A stretch of DNA of 64,000 bases from Chryseobacterium sp. OV279 (GTDB lineage: Bacteria; Bacteroidota; Bacteroidia; Flavobacteriales; Weeksellaceae), in the NCBI RefSeq assembly GCF_900128945.1, contig NZ_FQUD01000003.1, forward strand, positions 372,001 through 436,000, written 5' to 3'. A program made the position numbers and the translations under genes. Below, piece by piece: positions 36,218 to 44,537 of the stretch; positions within the stretch are counted from its first letter, which is position 1; every line of letters starts with the position of its first letter. The notes below the pieces were generated by a model that was not told where the DNA came from, did no database searches, and was given only the letters and a program-made list of their open reading frames with translations.

Positions 36218-37279
36218 TTACTGAAGGTTATCCGCAATTTGGTTTCTTACGACTCTGTATGGGTGAATCCCCTGAAGAAATTGTGAGTCCGATTTTAATT
36301 TATAATTCGGGCCTACAAAATATGTTCTGGCATCCGCATCATTATAACCGGTATATTTTAACCAGGCTACACTGATTCCTGCAAATTCATTCTTTGAGAT
36401 CTCCATGGTCGGGCTAAAATGGGTTGCTGTAGTGGCAGTGGCCGCCCAGGCCGGAGATTGGTTGAGAAGATGGCTCTGATGAAGTTTCGTATACCATGGC
36501 ATCACCACAATATCAAGTCTTCCGGTTAAGATCAGGGTAGGTGCTTTTACCGTAAAGCTTACTGCTGCCGGTCCCGGTTCAATTGGAAGGGATCCAACGA
36601 CTTTCAGCGCCGGATCGATCAGTTTCAAAGCAGTATCGGGAATACTTGAGGTCAAAAGTGAAGCTCCGCCACCTGCTGAATGCCCGGCTATAATCATTCT
36701 GGACATATCAATTTTCCCGTATAATGGAGATTGGGTATCCTTGTTCAGCTTTGATGCTTTTAAAGCCCCCAGGATGTGCATTTCCGGCAGTGTATTGATG
36801 AAATCTGAAGAAACTACCACCACAAAACCATGGCTTGCCCATAACTTTAGCATTTGTGCATAATTTCCCTCATTGGAAAGTATACCTCCAACAAAATTGA
36901 CAACCGGAAGCTTATCCATATTGGCGATATTGGAAGGATAATAGACCGATGTCATAATGGGAGACCCGTTCCCAAAAGGAAAATTGTTGGTACATTGAAT
37001 GGTATGATCCAGCACATTAATGGATTGAAGAACATCTACAATGATACCGCCCAGATTTCCACAGTCTCCGAGTACCGCATCTGTGCTCACCGCATAAGGG
37101 CCCATATTTCCGTATTGCTCATTGGCCTGGCCCGTAGCAGGGAAGAAATTGGATTTTGATGTCATCTGATTTTCACCAGCCAGATTATTTTCCGGTGAAT
37201 TTTCTAATAGGTCATCACTGTTTTGACAGGATACCAGCGACAACGATGCCGCAAGTACAGAAAAGATCAATTTTTTCAT
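36218..37279 (-). CDS. Lipoprotein alpha/beta hydrolase, cutinase/PET-hydrolase-like
   Basis: 353 aa with a lipobox (ASLSLVSC, C18). The hydrolase fold carries nucleophile pentapeptide GHSAG (S201), a likely acid D256 (LTGRLDIVV) and H287 (ATHFSP). The order of elements (GPYAVS near 60, YYPS, WASHGFVVVV, GHSAGGG, PTLILTGRLD, THFSP ... SVAWLKY) resembles bacterial cutinases and PET hydrolases, which have GHSMG or GWSMG. It would hydrolyse ester bonds on the cell surface or in the periplasm; the substrate is unknown. The 30-residue C-terminal extension is unusual. Confidence 0.75.
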   Translation of the reverse strand: MKKLIFSVLAASLSLVSCQNSDDLLENSPENNLAGENQMTSKSNFFPATGQANEQYGNMGPYAVSTDAVLGDCGNLGGIIVDVLQSINVLDHTIQCTNNFPFGNGSPIMTSVYYPSNIANMDKLPVVNFVGGILSNEGNYAQMLKLWASHGFVVVVSSDFINTLPEMHILGALKASKLNKDTQSPLYGKIDMSRMIIAGHSAGGGASLLTSSIPDTALKLIDPALKVVGSLPIEPGPAAVSFTVKAPTLILTGRLDIVVMPWYTKLHQSHLLNQSPAWAATATTATHFSPTMEISKNEFAGISVAWLKYTGYNDADARTYFVGPNYKLKSDSQFLQGIHPYRVVRNQIADNLQ

Positions 37280-37784
37280 AAGTTTATTGTTTAAATGGTT
37301 TTTTTCTTGATTATTTTGATTGATAAATATCTGTATTAAAGTTATTTAATTATTTTGTTAAGTTAATATTTTATCATTATTTAGTGATTTATATGAACAA
37401 AGAAAATGTTTTGAGCCATTTTATATCTGATCCAGTTTATTATTTTTTTAGAATACAGTTTTATTTTTTTTTTAACAGTACTTATTACAATGAAAAGAAA
37501 AGTGGAGTTAATATCTTTTCCAATGATTCTAAACGAAGCATTGGGAGTAAGTGATAACCGCTCACAGCTTTGTTTTACAGGGATTTATTGTTTCGTTTTG
37601 TCTGTTAAAATGAAGGTCTTACGGTCGTTAGATTCTGTTTTTTAAGCCAACTGGTTTGTGTTAAATTTAAAAACTGGCCTAGCAAGATGAGATTAAAATA
37701 TTTTTTCTTTGATAGTGAATAAATTATCTGCTTAGAAGTCAGTTAGATTGATCAGATAGAGATTTTAATTAAACAGCCTATAAA
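37280..37784. other. 505-bp intergenic region between divergent genes
   Basis: AT-rich region between the hydrolase (leftward) and the MocR-like regulator (rightward). No coding frame of note and no clear promoter pair was identified. The span is longer than most in this window and probably contains both promoters. Confidence 0.4.
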
Positions 37785-39200
37785 ATGTTAAGACCTTGGA
37801 ATCTGGATCTGAAAATTGATGAAAAATATTTTCAGCTACCTGTTTATCAACAGATTGTTGAAACCGTTATAGACGCTGTACATTCCGGTAAACTGAAAAG
37901 AGGAAATGTTCTTCCCGGTACCAGAAAACTTGCAGATATGCTGCAGGTAAACAGAAATACAGTGATTGAAGCTTATAATCAATTGGAATACAAAGGTTGG
38001 GTGACTTCTAAACAGAGATCCGGAACATTTGTCTCCTTTAATCTTCCGCATATAGAAGCAAAAGAGGTTGTTACAGATCATGCCAAAAGTATTTCTGCCA
38101 TTAATAAAATTGTTTTTGATCAGGGCCTTCCGGACACTAATCTGTCTCCCATGGAAGATATCATCCGGGAATACAAACTGGTCCTTAAAAAAATACAGAA
38201 ACAGAAACTGCATACCTTCAACGATCCTGCAGGATACCGGAAGCTGAGAGTCGTCTTATCTCAAATGCTGAACCACCAGAGAAGAATCGCAGGAGATGAA
38301 AATAATATATGCATCACAAGAGGCAGCCAGATGGCTTTGTTTATGATTTCACAATGTTTGTTGAAAAGTGGTGACTGCGTTATTGTAGAACATCCGGGAT
38401 ACAGGCTTGCATGGGATGCATTTGAATATGCAGGAGCAAAGGTATTATTTGCAGAAGTAGATACAGACGGAATTGTTATTTCAGATATCAAAAAATATAT
38501 TGAAATGGGGATGAATATAAAAGCAGTGTACGTGTCTCCGAATTCCCAGTTTCCCACGACAGCTATTTTAAGTGAACCAAGACGCAAAGAGCTGATTGAA
38601 TTATCAAATGCCCATGACTTTTATATTATAGAGGATGATTATTGTACCGATATTAATTACAGCGAGAAGAGGCTTTTGCCTTTATGCAGTGATGAAAATT
38701 TAAAAAACTATATCTATGTAGGAACTTTCAGCAGGTCGGTAAGTCCCTTCTTAAAAATAGGATATGTTGCCAGCAGTCATACGCTGATCAAAAAGCTGGT
38801 GGCACTTAGGAGAATCATTGACATAAATGGTGATTCTATCATGGAAAGGGCATTTTTCAATTTAATAAGAGATGGGATTTATACCAAGCACTTAAAGAAA
38901 TCTGTCCGGCATTACAAAAACAAGAGGGATTTTCTGGATGAGATTTTGAATAAATACCTCAATGGCAAAATAAGATATACCAAACCTGAACTGGGACTTG
39001 GTTATTGGATTACTCCTGTAAAACCCATGCGGGAAGAGTTTAACCGTTTTTTAAAAGATGAACTGGCCACCAGAGGAATAAGATCCATTATCAGCCATGA
39101 TTATTATAAAAATGATGGTGAGGGAGTTCTTGTGAGTTTCGGTTCTGTATCTGAAAAGAATCTGGAAGAAGCCGTGAAGATTATGGCTGAGTATTTTTAA
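37785..39200 (+). CDS. MocR-like regulator (GntR HTH plus aminotransferase-like domain) lacking the PLP lysine
   Basis: 471 aa. Residues 1-80 form a GntR-type winged helix (LPVYQQIVETVIDAVHSG, LPGTRKLADMLQVNRNTVIEAY). Residues about 110-471 form a fold-type I aminotransferase-like domain, with SPNSQFPTTA, IIEDDY (D284) and YVGTFSRSVSPFLKIGY. In MocR/PdxR/GabR proteins the lysine of TFSK binds PLP; here Arg317 takes that place. The usual S-H-Q-(F/Y)-P is NSQFP, and the AGLH motif near the C-terminus is GLGYW. It probably binds DNA and some ligand, but covalent PLP chemistry appears lost. The target gene is unknown; the HTH cluster follows convergently. Confidence 0.85.
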   Translation: MLRPWNLDLKIDEKYFQLPVYQQIVETVIDAVHSGKLKRGNVLPGTRKLADMLQVNRNTVIEAYNQLEYKGWVTSKQRSGTFVSFNLPHIEAKEVVTDHAKSISAINKIVFDQGLPDTNLSPMEDIIREYKLVLKKIQKQKLHTFNDPAGYRKLRVVLSQMLNHQRRIAGDENNICITRGSQMALFMISQCLLKSGDCVIVEHPGYRLAWDAFEYAGAKVLFAEVDTDGIVISDIKKYIEMGMNIKAVYVSPNSQFPTTAILSEPRRKELIELSNAHDFYIIEDDYCTDINYSEKRLLPLCSDENLKNYIYVGTFSRSVSPFLKIGYVASSHTLIKKLVALRRIIDINGDSIMERAFFNLIRDGIYTKHLKKSVRHYKNKRDFLDEILNKYLNGKIRYTKPELGLGYWITPVKPMREEFNRFLKDELATRGIRSIISHDYYKNDGEGVLVSFGSVSEKNLEEAVKIMAEYF

Positions 39201-39246
39201 GTTTTGATTTTAAAACATTTTTACAAACAAATTATATTTTAAAACG

Positions 39247-39276
39247 GAAGGAAGCTGATCATCAGCTTCCTTCTTC
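39247..39276. terminator. Bidirectional terminator after the MocR-like gene
   Basis: GAAGGAAGCTGAT / ATCAGCTTCCTTC, 13-bp inverted repeat around a single base, between converging genes. Confidence 0.85.
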
Positions 39277-39296
39277 TTTGAACTATGGAAAACTCA

Positions 39297-39701
39297 CTAA
39301 ACTGATGTACTGTATAATTTCTTCCATTTAGCAATCGTATTTCTGCTGAGCTTGAAGTGTCTGCATAGCTGACTGTTATTTAAATTATTGGATCGCTGAT
39401 AATCTAATATTTTAATGATAGCCTCCTCATTGTACGATCTGTGCTTTTGGTTGAAAATTTCAGTTTCCCGACAACTTGTTTTGAATATGAGGTCATTAAG
39501 TAACAGAACATCAAGGGTGGTTAAATATCTTTTTTTCAGAATACGTACACATTCTTTATCATCCTGAAGTCCCTTTTTTATGAGTATATCCGTATATAAT
39601 TTTTTATAATCCGGTATGGTTTTTTCCGTCGTTTTCAAATATGTGTTTTTTGTGTTATAAGGAAGTGTTGGAGGTAAAAGTATTACTACAAAGAAGAGCA
39701 A
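39297..39701 (-). CDS. HTH protein with transposase-like C-terminal HTH
   Basis: 134 aa as a full frame. The first 16 residues are hydrophobic and atypical. A TTG at 39636-39638 would give a 113-residue protein beginning with KTTEKTIPDYKKLY and is a likely alternative start. The C-terminal region (YNEEAIIKILDYQRSNNLNN, then LCRHFKLSRNTIAKWKKLY) looks like the helix-turn-helix of IS-type OrfA proteins. No DDE nuclease is nearby, so it is more likely a regulator than an active transposase. It lies 52 bp downstream of the similar gene at 39754 on the same strand. Confidence 0.65.
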   Translation of the reverse strand: MLFFVVILLPPTLPYNTKNTYLKTTEKTIPDYKKLYTDILIKKGLQDDKECVRILKKRYLTTLDVLLLNDLIFKTSCRETEIFNQKHRSYNEEAIIKILDYQRSNNLNNSQLCRHFKLSRNTIAKWKKLYSTSV

Positions 39702-39753
39702 TAGGCATCCTTGCCAATGATAGAAAGACCTTTCTAAATGCAGTGCCCAAATC

Positions 39754-40173
39754 TTAGCCCATGTTATACTTACTGATCCATTTATAGAGTGTGGTTTTTG
39801 GAATTTTATATTCCTCTATGATCTGTTTCTTGCTCTTTTCACCGGTCTGAACCAAATCCAGAATATAATCTATGATTTCTTTGGTGTAAATATTCTTTCT
39901 GAAGCGGGGAAGTGTTGTCTCGGCTTTGATCTGTTTAGTAGCCGGAGAATAGAGGATCAGATGTTGAGTATACATTCTGAAAAAATCATATTCCAGTAAT
40001 TTGCACCATTTTAAAAGTAAATCCGAGTCCATGGACTTACTCTTGTATACTTTTTTAATGCTTGTTTCGGTACATTTAAAAAAATTGCAGAGCCGGGTCA
40101 TGTCTATACCGGATTCCTGGACGCGTTTCTCGATTAATGAACCGATATGAATATTTTTTGACTCAAAAATCAT
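39754..40173 (-). CDS. Two-HTH protein, transposase-like
   Basis: 139 aa. The N-terminal half (IGSLIEKRVQESGIDMTRLC, NFFKCTETSIKKVYKSKSMD) resembles an Xre-type HTH. The C-terminal half (EIIDYILDLVQTGEKSKKQI, YKIPKTTLYKWISKY) resembles an IS OrfA HTH. No catalytic domain follows. It overlaps the gene at 40163 by about 11 bp. Function unknown; perhaps a regulator derived from a transposon. Confidence 0.7.
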   Translation of the reverse strand: MIFESKNIHIGSLIEKRVQESGIDMTRLCNFFKCTETSIKKVYKSKSMDSDLLLKWCKLLEYDFFRMYTQHLILYSPATKQIKAETTLPRFRKNIYTKEIIDYILDLVQTGEKSKKQIIEEYKIPKTTLYKWISKYNMG

Positions 40174-40402
40174 GGATAGTATATTTTTTCATGTAAATAA
40201 TACGATAGCCCAGAACTTTGCCGTTTCCACAGTACAAAAACATTTTTTTCCTGATCAGTCCCCAAAAATAGGAGGTTAAAATACACTCATGCTCTATAGA
40301 CTGAGGGCTGATGATGATGGGTTGATTTAAAATATGTTCTGCTTCTGAAAGGGTCTTTCCTATCAGTATTTCATAGCTGTTGAGTTCTATCACCAGTTTC
40401 AC
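40163..40402 (-). CDS. Short hypothetical protein
   Basis: 79 aa, no recognised domain. The first half (MKLVIELNSYEILIGKTLSE) has a beta-hairpin-like pattern and the last part is basic. It overlaps the next gene's start by 11 bp on the same strand, which suggests a shared transcript. Could be a small partner of the HTH proteins, but nothing shows its function. Confidence 0.5.
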   Translation of the reverse strand: MKLVIELNSYEILIGKTLSEAEHILNQPIIISPQSIEHECILTSYFWGLIRKKMFLYCGNGKVLGYRIIYMKKYTIHDF

Positions 40403-40668
40403 ATAGTTTTGGATTAAAAAAATAGGAGCCCACTGAAATAGGATAGGATTGATTTACCCGATCAAATCTATTGGCTGGTACAAAAAAAGAAAAAAATATA
40501 GCCCTCATTCTAGTCCAGTTTTTAAGTTTTGCCATGACCAGTTTTCAGAATATAAAAATTAACATGATTAAAACTGGAGCTGTATAAAAAAACAAACTGG
40601 ATGATGTAAAAAAGCATAGAATGTGTTTTTTTTGTATTAGTAATAATTCTACAATTGTTGAATAAATA

Positions 40669-40920
40669 ATGAGTTTTCCTGTGTTAAAGAAAAGAGCAGC
40701 AACTGTCTTAGCGTTGACAGTATCTCATTCTTTTCGATACACGTATTGCCGGAAAATTTCTTTTGGAGAAGAACTATTATTCACAATGGAGCCTGTGATA
40801 AGGCAGCTTTGTTGCAGTCAGAAGAACCTATTGTCATTGGTACAGGAGGTCTGCGCGTTGAATTCTGTCCGGAAAATATATAATAACAGAACACAAATCA
40901 TAAAAAAAATATTTCGATAA
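40669..40920 (+). other. Small uncertain reading frame, two frames open
   Basis: An ATG at 40669 opens an 83-codon frame to a stop at 40918-40920. A different frame is open over the same stretch, without an ATG, from 40662 to TAA 40881-40883, and its second half (DKAALLQSEEPIVIGTGG, then LRVEFCPENI) looks more protein-like. Either the annotated frame is wrong, or a frameshifted remnant is present, or neither is real. A strong hairpin terminator at 40919-40951 follows, which supports some transcript here. Confidence 0.3.
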
Positions 40921-40951
40921 GGAGCTTTATACCTGGTATAGAGCTCCTTTT
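40919..40951 (+). terminator. Terminator hairpin
   Basis: AAGGAGCT / AGCTCCTT with an inner ATACC/GGTAT stem and TTTT. Confidence 0.85.
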
Positions 40952-40975
40952 AAATGTTGACACAATTATTTCGTT

Positions 40976-41734
40976 ATGATAAAAACACTTAAAACAATCA
41001 GTGCAGCCGCTACTTTATGCGGGTTTGCCTCAATGAACGCTCAGGTTGGAATCAATAATTCAAGCCCAAAAGCAACGGTAGATATTACTGCCAGGACTCC
41101 TGTGGGAGTTTCGAATCCAAATCTGAAAGACGGGATATTAATTCCTAATGTGGACAGAGCCAGAGCACAGGCGATGGGGAATAACAGCAGTCCCGCCGTT
41201 CCGGAATCTACCATGATTTACGTTAATAATATCACTACAGGAACAGCAACCGGATCAGCCATTAATATCTCTGCGCCGGGGTATTATTATTTTGATCCTG
41301 CGGCGTTGCCATCTCCGGGAATCTGGCAGGCTTTGAGACCCACCAATGTGGATCTGTACGGGTTTCAGGTGAAGATCCCGCCTCACAACCAGTATGCAGC
41401 AGATTTTAGCAACCATTCAGTGAGCACGTATGATAATGATAACTGGTGGGTTATTTCTAAAACATCAGTCAACACGACAGGCGGTCAGCCCGCACGAATG
41501 ACGATTATTTACGAATATCAGGGTTCGGCGCTTAATATTACCAATCTGTACCCTCAACTCACAGCCGGCAACAATTCCAGTTACCCGGATGTATATACCG
41601 CCAACATTATAAGCATTGCCAATACCGGAGCGGGGAAAACAAGATTAACGGTTTCAGTGGTAAGAGCAGAGAGTTTAAGTAACTGGCAGGGTATATTTTA
41701 TCTCAATGCCTTATTTGCAAGAAAAATCAATTAA
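40976..41734 (+). CDS. Exported protein with QVGIN head motif
   Basis: 252 aa. A signal peptide (MIKTLKTISAAATLCGFASMNAQ) is followed by VGINNSSPKATVDITARTP, the head motif shared with the paralogs at 59909 and 60801. The middle contains GYYYFDP and PGIWQAL; the C-terminus ends LNALFARKIN, with no T9SS sorting signature. It is probably secreted or surface-located, function unknown. A Crp/Fnr regulator follows after 50 bp. Confidence 0.72.
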   Translation: MIKTLKTISAAATLCGFASMNAQVGINNSSPKATVDITARTPVGVSNPNLKDGILIPNVDRARAQAMGNNSSPAVPESTMIYVNNITTGTATGSAINISAPGYYYFDPAALPSPGIWQALRPTNVDLYGFQVKIPPHNQYAADFSNHSVSTYDNDNWWVISKTSVNTTGGQPARMTIIYEYQGSALNITNLYPQLTAGNNSSYPDVYTANIISIANTGAGKTRLTVSVVRAESLSNWQGIFYLNALFARKIN

Positions 41735-41784
41735 CCCATGACGAAGTGTCTATGAGTTTTAGAATGTAATAAAATCAATTCTAT

Positions 41785-42357
41785 ATGGAAAGCATCACTA
41801 AAGAATACGCAGTCTACGGTTCTTTATTTCTGGTAGATGAAGAGCATTATAAAGAGTTCTGCGGCTATTTGAAAAAAGTCACGTTTAAAAAGTCAGATTT
41901 CTTTTTGAGAGAAGGAGAATATTGTCAGCATTTAGGATTTTTAAAATGCGGATTGATGCGAAGTTTTTATGATCGGGATATCAACGTCAATTTCCACCTT
42001 GAAAACAGTCTTATTACAGATTATGACAGTGTTTTATATGGCGTGAAATCCAAAATGAATATCAAAGCTATAGAAGATTCTGAGGTATTTCTCCTGCATA
42101 AAGATCACCTTCAGAGCCTTTATCACAAAGAAGCATACTGGCAGGAATTCGGAAGAAAAATTGCCGAAGCCGTGTATCTTCATGCCAAAAAAAGGATAGA
42201 AGGTTTATTATGCATCTCTCCGGAACAGCGCTATCATCAATTGTTGCTGGAAAACCCAAAAATCCTGCAGCTGGTGCCTCAAAAGCATATTGCTGGTTAT
42301 CTCGGCATTCAGCCACAGTCTTTAAGCAGAATCAGAAAAAGATTGCTCAAACGCTGA
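41785..42357 (+). CDS. Crp/Fnr-type transcriptional regulator
   Basis: 190 aa. An N-terminal cyclic-nucleotide-binding-like beta barrel (FLREGEYCQHLGFLKCGLMR) is linked to a short helix-turn-helix (IAGYLGIQPQSLSRIRKRLL) at the C-terminus, as in many Bacteroidota Crp-like regulators. No Fe-S cysteine set as in Fnr is seen. Ligand and targets are unknown. It stands in front of an SDR gene that is followed by an AraC regulator. Confidence 0.86.
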   Translation: MESITKEYAVYGSLFLVDEEHYKEFCGYLKKVTFKKSDFFLREGEYCQHLGFLKCGLMRSFYDRDINVNFHLENSLITDYDSVLYGVKSKMNIKAIEDSEVFLLHKDHLQSLYHKEAYWQEFGRKIAEAVYLHAKKRIEGLLCISPEQRYHQLLLENPKILQLVPQKHIAGYLGIQPQSLSRIRKRLLKR

Positions 42358-42386
42358 AATATTTAGATTTATTTTTTTTAATAGCG

Positions 42387-42419
42387 AAGCGGTGCAGTAT
42401 ATATTGTACCGCTTTTTTA
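42387..42419 (+). terminator. Terminator of the Crp/Fnr gene
   Basis: AAGCGGT / ACCGCTT with TTTTTT. Confidence 0.8.
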
Positions 42420-42525
42420 TGATTTTAAATGAGAAATCCATTTTGGCTACACGTTAATCCAATTTGGCAACTCCGGCCTTTATTCTAATGCTGACCTTTG
42501 TCCTGTTAATTTAATACAGAACAAA

Positions 42526-43323
42526 ATGAAAACAATTTTTATAACAGGCGCTTCAACAGGATTAGGAAAAGCGGCTGCCCAATTATTTCAAAGCAGAGGA
42601 TGGAACGTGATCGCTACCATGAGAAACCCTGAAGCAGCAACTGAACTTAAAGATCTGGACAATGTAACCCTGCTTCCGCTGGATGTCACCAATCTGGAAC
42701 AGATCAAATCAACCGTAAAAAAAGCAATTGAGCTGGGTAATGTAGATGTGGTTTTTAATAATGCAGGGTATGGACTTATCGGTCCTTTGGAAGCTTTATC
42801 CGACGAGCAGATTTTAAAACAGCTGGATACGAATCTTCTGGGTGTGATCCGCGTGACGCAGGCATTCATTCCATATTTCAGAGAAAAACAGAGCGGAATG
42901 TTTATTTCTACCACATCAATAGGTGGATTGGTTGCTTTTCCTTTAGGGTCTACCTATCACGCTACCAAATGGGCGCTTGAAGGCTGGAGCGAAAGTTTAG
43001 CGTATGAGCTGAACAGATTTGGAATTGATATCAAAACCGTTTCTCCGGGCGGAATTAAAACAGATTTTGTAAGCCGTTCTTTAGATGCTGCTACAAGTCC
43101 CGCTTATGATGAAATGAGCAATTCTCTATTTTCAAAAATGGAAGGAATGATGGAAGCGGCTTCTGAACCGGTACAAATTGCTGAGGTGATTTATGAAGCG
43201 GCTACAGACGGTAAAAAACAGTTGAGATATGTAGCCGGAGAAGATGCCAAAGCGATTTACGCACAGCGTCTTGAATTGGGAGACGAGCTTTTCAGAGAGC
43301 AGTTCGGAAAACAGTTTATCTAA
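42526..43323 (+). CDS. SDR family oxidoreductase
   Basis: 265 aa classical short-chain dehydrogenase/reductase. NAD(P) motif GASTGLG (residues 8-14), NNAG (about 78-81), catalytic S131, Y144 and K148 (YHATK). It reduces or oxidises a carbonyl or alcohol; the substrate is unknown. It has regulator genes on both sides (Crp/Fnr upstream, AraC downstream), and a hairpin separates it from the AraC gene. Confidence 0.92.
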   Translation: MKTIFITGASTGLGKAAAQLFQSRGWNVIATMRNPEAATELKDLDNVTLLPLDVTNLEQIKSTVKKAIELGNVDVVFNNAGYGLIGPLEALSDEQILKQLDTNLLGVIRVTQAFIPYFREKQSGMFISTTSIGGLVAFPLGSTYHATKWALEGWSESLAYELNRFGIDIKTVSPGGIKTDFVSRSLDAATSPAYDEMSNSLFSKMEGMMEAASEPVQIAEVIYEAATDGKKQLRYVAGEDAKAIYAQRLELGDELFREQFGKQFI

Positions 43324-43339
43324 GCCAAATAAATTGGAG

Positions 43340-43374
43340 GACAGCATAAATACATTGCTTTTATGCTGTCTTTA
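43340..43374 (+). terminator. Hairpin between SDR and AraC genes
   Basis: GACAGCATAAA / TTTATGCTGTC, 11-bp stem with 9-nt loop; only a short T-tract follows, so it could be attenuator- or terminator-like. Confidence 0.65.
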
Positions 43375-43401
43375 CAACCAAATATTTAATACATTTATAT
43401 C

Positions 43402-44316
43402 ATGGAAAAGAAAGATAATGCCCCAATGAAAATTTCCTCCATATCGGAACTTCATGATCTGCTGAAGCTTCCCAAACCGGTACATCCATTGGTAAGTCTG
43501 GTAGACAATACCCAAATGAGTGTGGATAAAGAAATGCTAAAAAAAAGTTTCCTGATGAATTTTTATAAGATCTCCTATAAATTTTCTGAACACGGAAAGA
43601 TGGGGTATGGGCAGGGGTATTATGACTTTAATGAAGGCGGAATGATGTTCACGTCGCCGGGACAGATCCTTTCTACAGATGTGGATGCAGAATATTGTGG
43701 CTATACACTGCTTGTGCATCCGGATTTTATACGGACCTATCCTTTAGCGAAGAATATTAAGAAATTCGGGTTCTTTTCTTATGATACGAATGAAGCGCTG
43801 CATCTGTCTGATCAGGAAAAAACCGTTATTACCGGACTGCTGGACAATATCCGAAATGAATTGAATACGGCCATTGATGAGGTAAGTCAGGATGTGATTA
43901 TCTCCTATATAGAGGTTCTGCTGAATTACAGCAACCGTTTTTATAAGAGACAGTTTATAACCAGAAAGGCAGTCAACAGTGATCTGCTGTCCAAAATGGA
44001 TACCGTACTGGAAGATTATTTTAATAAAGAGCAGACGTTAAACGGAGGGATTCCCACAGTAGAATTTCTGGCTTCTGAACTGAATCTTTCACCCCATTAT
44101 CTAAGTGATATGCTTAGAAATCTTACCGGACAGAATGCACAACAGCACATCCATGAAAAATTGATTGAAAAAGCTAAAGAATACCTTACAGCAACGAGTT
44201 TTTCCGTATCGGAAGTAGCGTACGCATTAGGTTTTGAACATCCACAATCATTTAATAAGCTGTTTAAAAAGAAAACAGACAAAACCCCTCTGAGCTACAG
44301 ACAGTCTTTTAATTAA
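43402..44316 (+). CDS. AraC family transcriptional regulator
   Basis: 304 aa. An N-terminal cupin-like sensing segment (MMFTSPGQILST) is followed by a C-terminal AraC DNA-binding domain with two HTHs (VEFLASELNLSPHYLSDMLR and FSVSEVAYALGFEHPQSFNK) and the closing TPLSYRQSF. It probably activates or represses the SDR gene next to it, as is usual for such pairs; the ligand is unknown. Confidence 0.9.
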   Translation: MEKKDNAPMKISSISELHDLLKLPKPVHPLVSLVDNTQMSVDKEMLKKSFLMNFYKISYKFSEHGKMGYGQGYYDFNEGGMMFTSPGQILSTDVDAEYCGYTLLVHPDFIRTYPLAKNIKKFGFFSYDTNEALHLSDQEKTVITGLLDNIRNELNTAIDEVSQDVIISYIEVLLNYSNRFYKRQFITRKAVNSDLLSKMDTVLEDYFNKEQTLNGGIPTVEFLASELNLSPHYLSDMLRNLTGQNAQQHIHEKLIEKAKEYLTATSFSVSEVAYALGFEHPQSFNKLFKKKTDKTPLSYRQSFN

Positions 44317-44335
44317 GATCAAACAAATACATTCA

Positions 44336-44372
44336 AAATAAGCCCGGCATTGCGTCGGGCTTATTTGTTTTT
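44336..44372 (+). terminator. Terminator of the AraC gene
   Basis: AATAAGCCCG / CGGGCTTATT with TTTG and T-rich tail. Confidence 0.88.
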
Positions 44373-44455
44373 GGAACCGAACGGAGAAAATACTGATTTT
44401 AACAATGATATGAAATACCTAATTATAGGTAGAAAAAAATACTTTTTTTTCAGGA

Positions 44456-44486
44456 TTGATACTCTATAAACCTAAAGATACATTTG
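44456..44486 (+). promoter_or_regulatory. Flavobacterial promoter of the T9SS protein gene
   Basis: TTG at 44456-44458 and TACATTTG at 44479-44486 are separated by 20 bp, the consensus spacing for the Bacteroidota -33/-7 pair. The ATG follows after 51 bp. Confidence 0.7.
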
Positions 44487-44537
44487 TAATAAAAAAACAC
44501 TCCATATAAATCACTTTCACCATATCACCATAAACAC

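Noticed and set aside
39297..40173. Complete insertion sequence
   Set aside because: No DDE or HUH nuclease, no terminal inverted repeats and no target duplication were seen.
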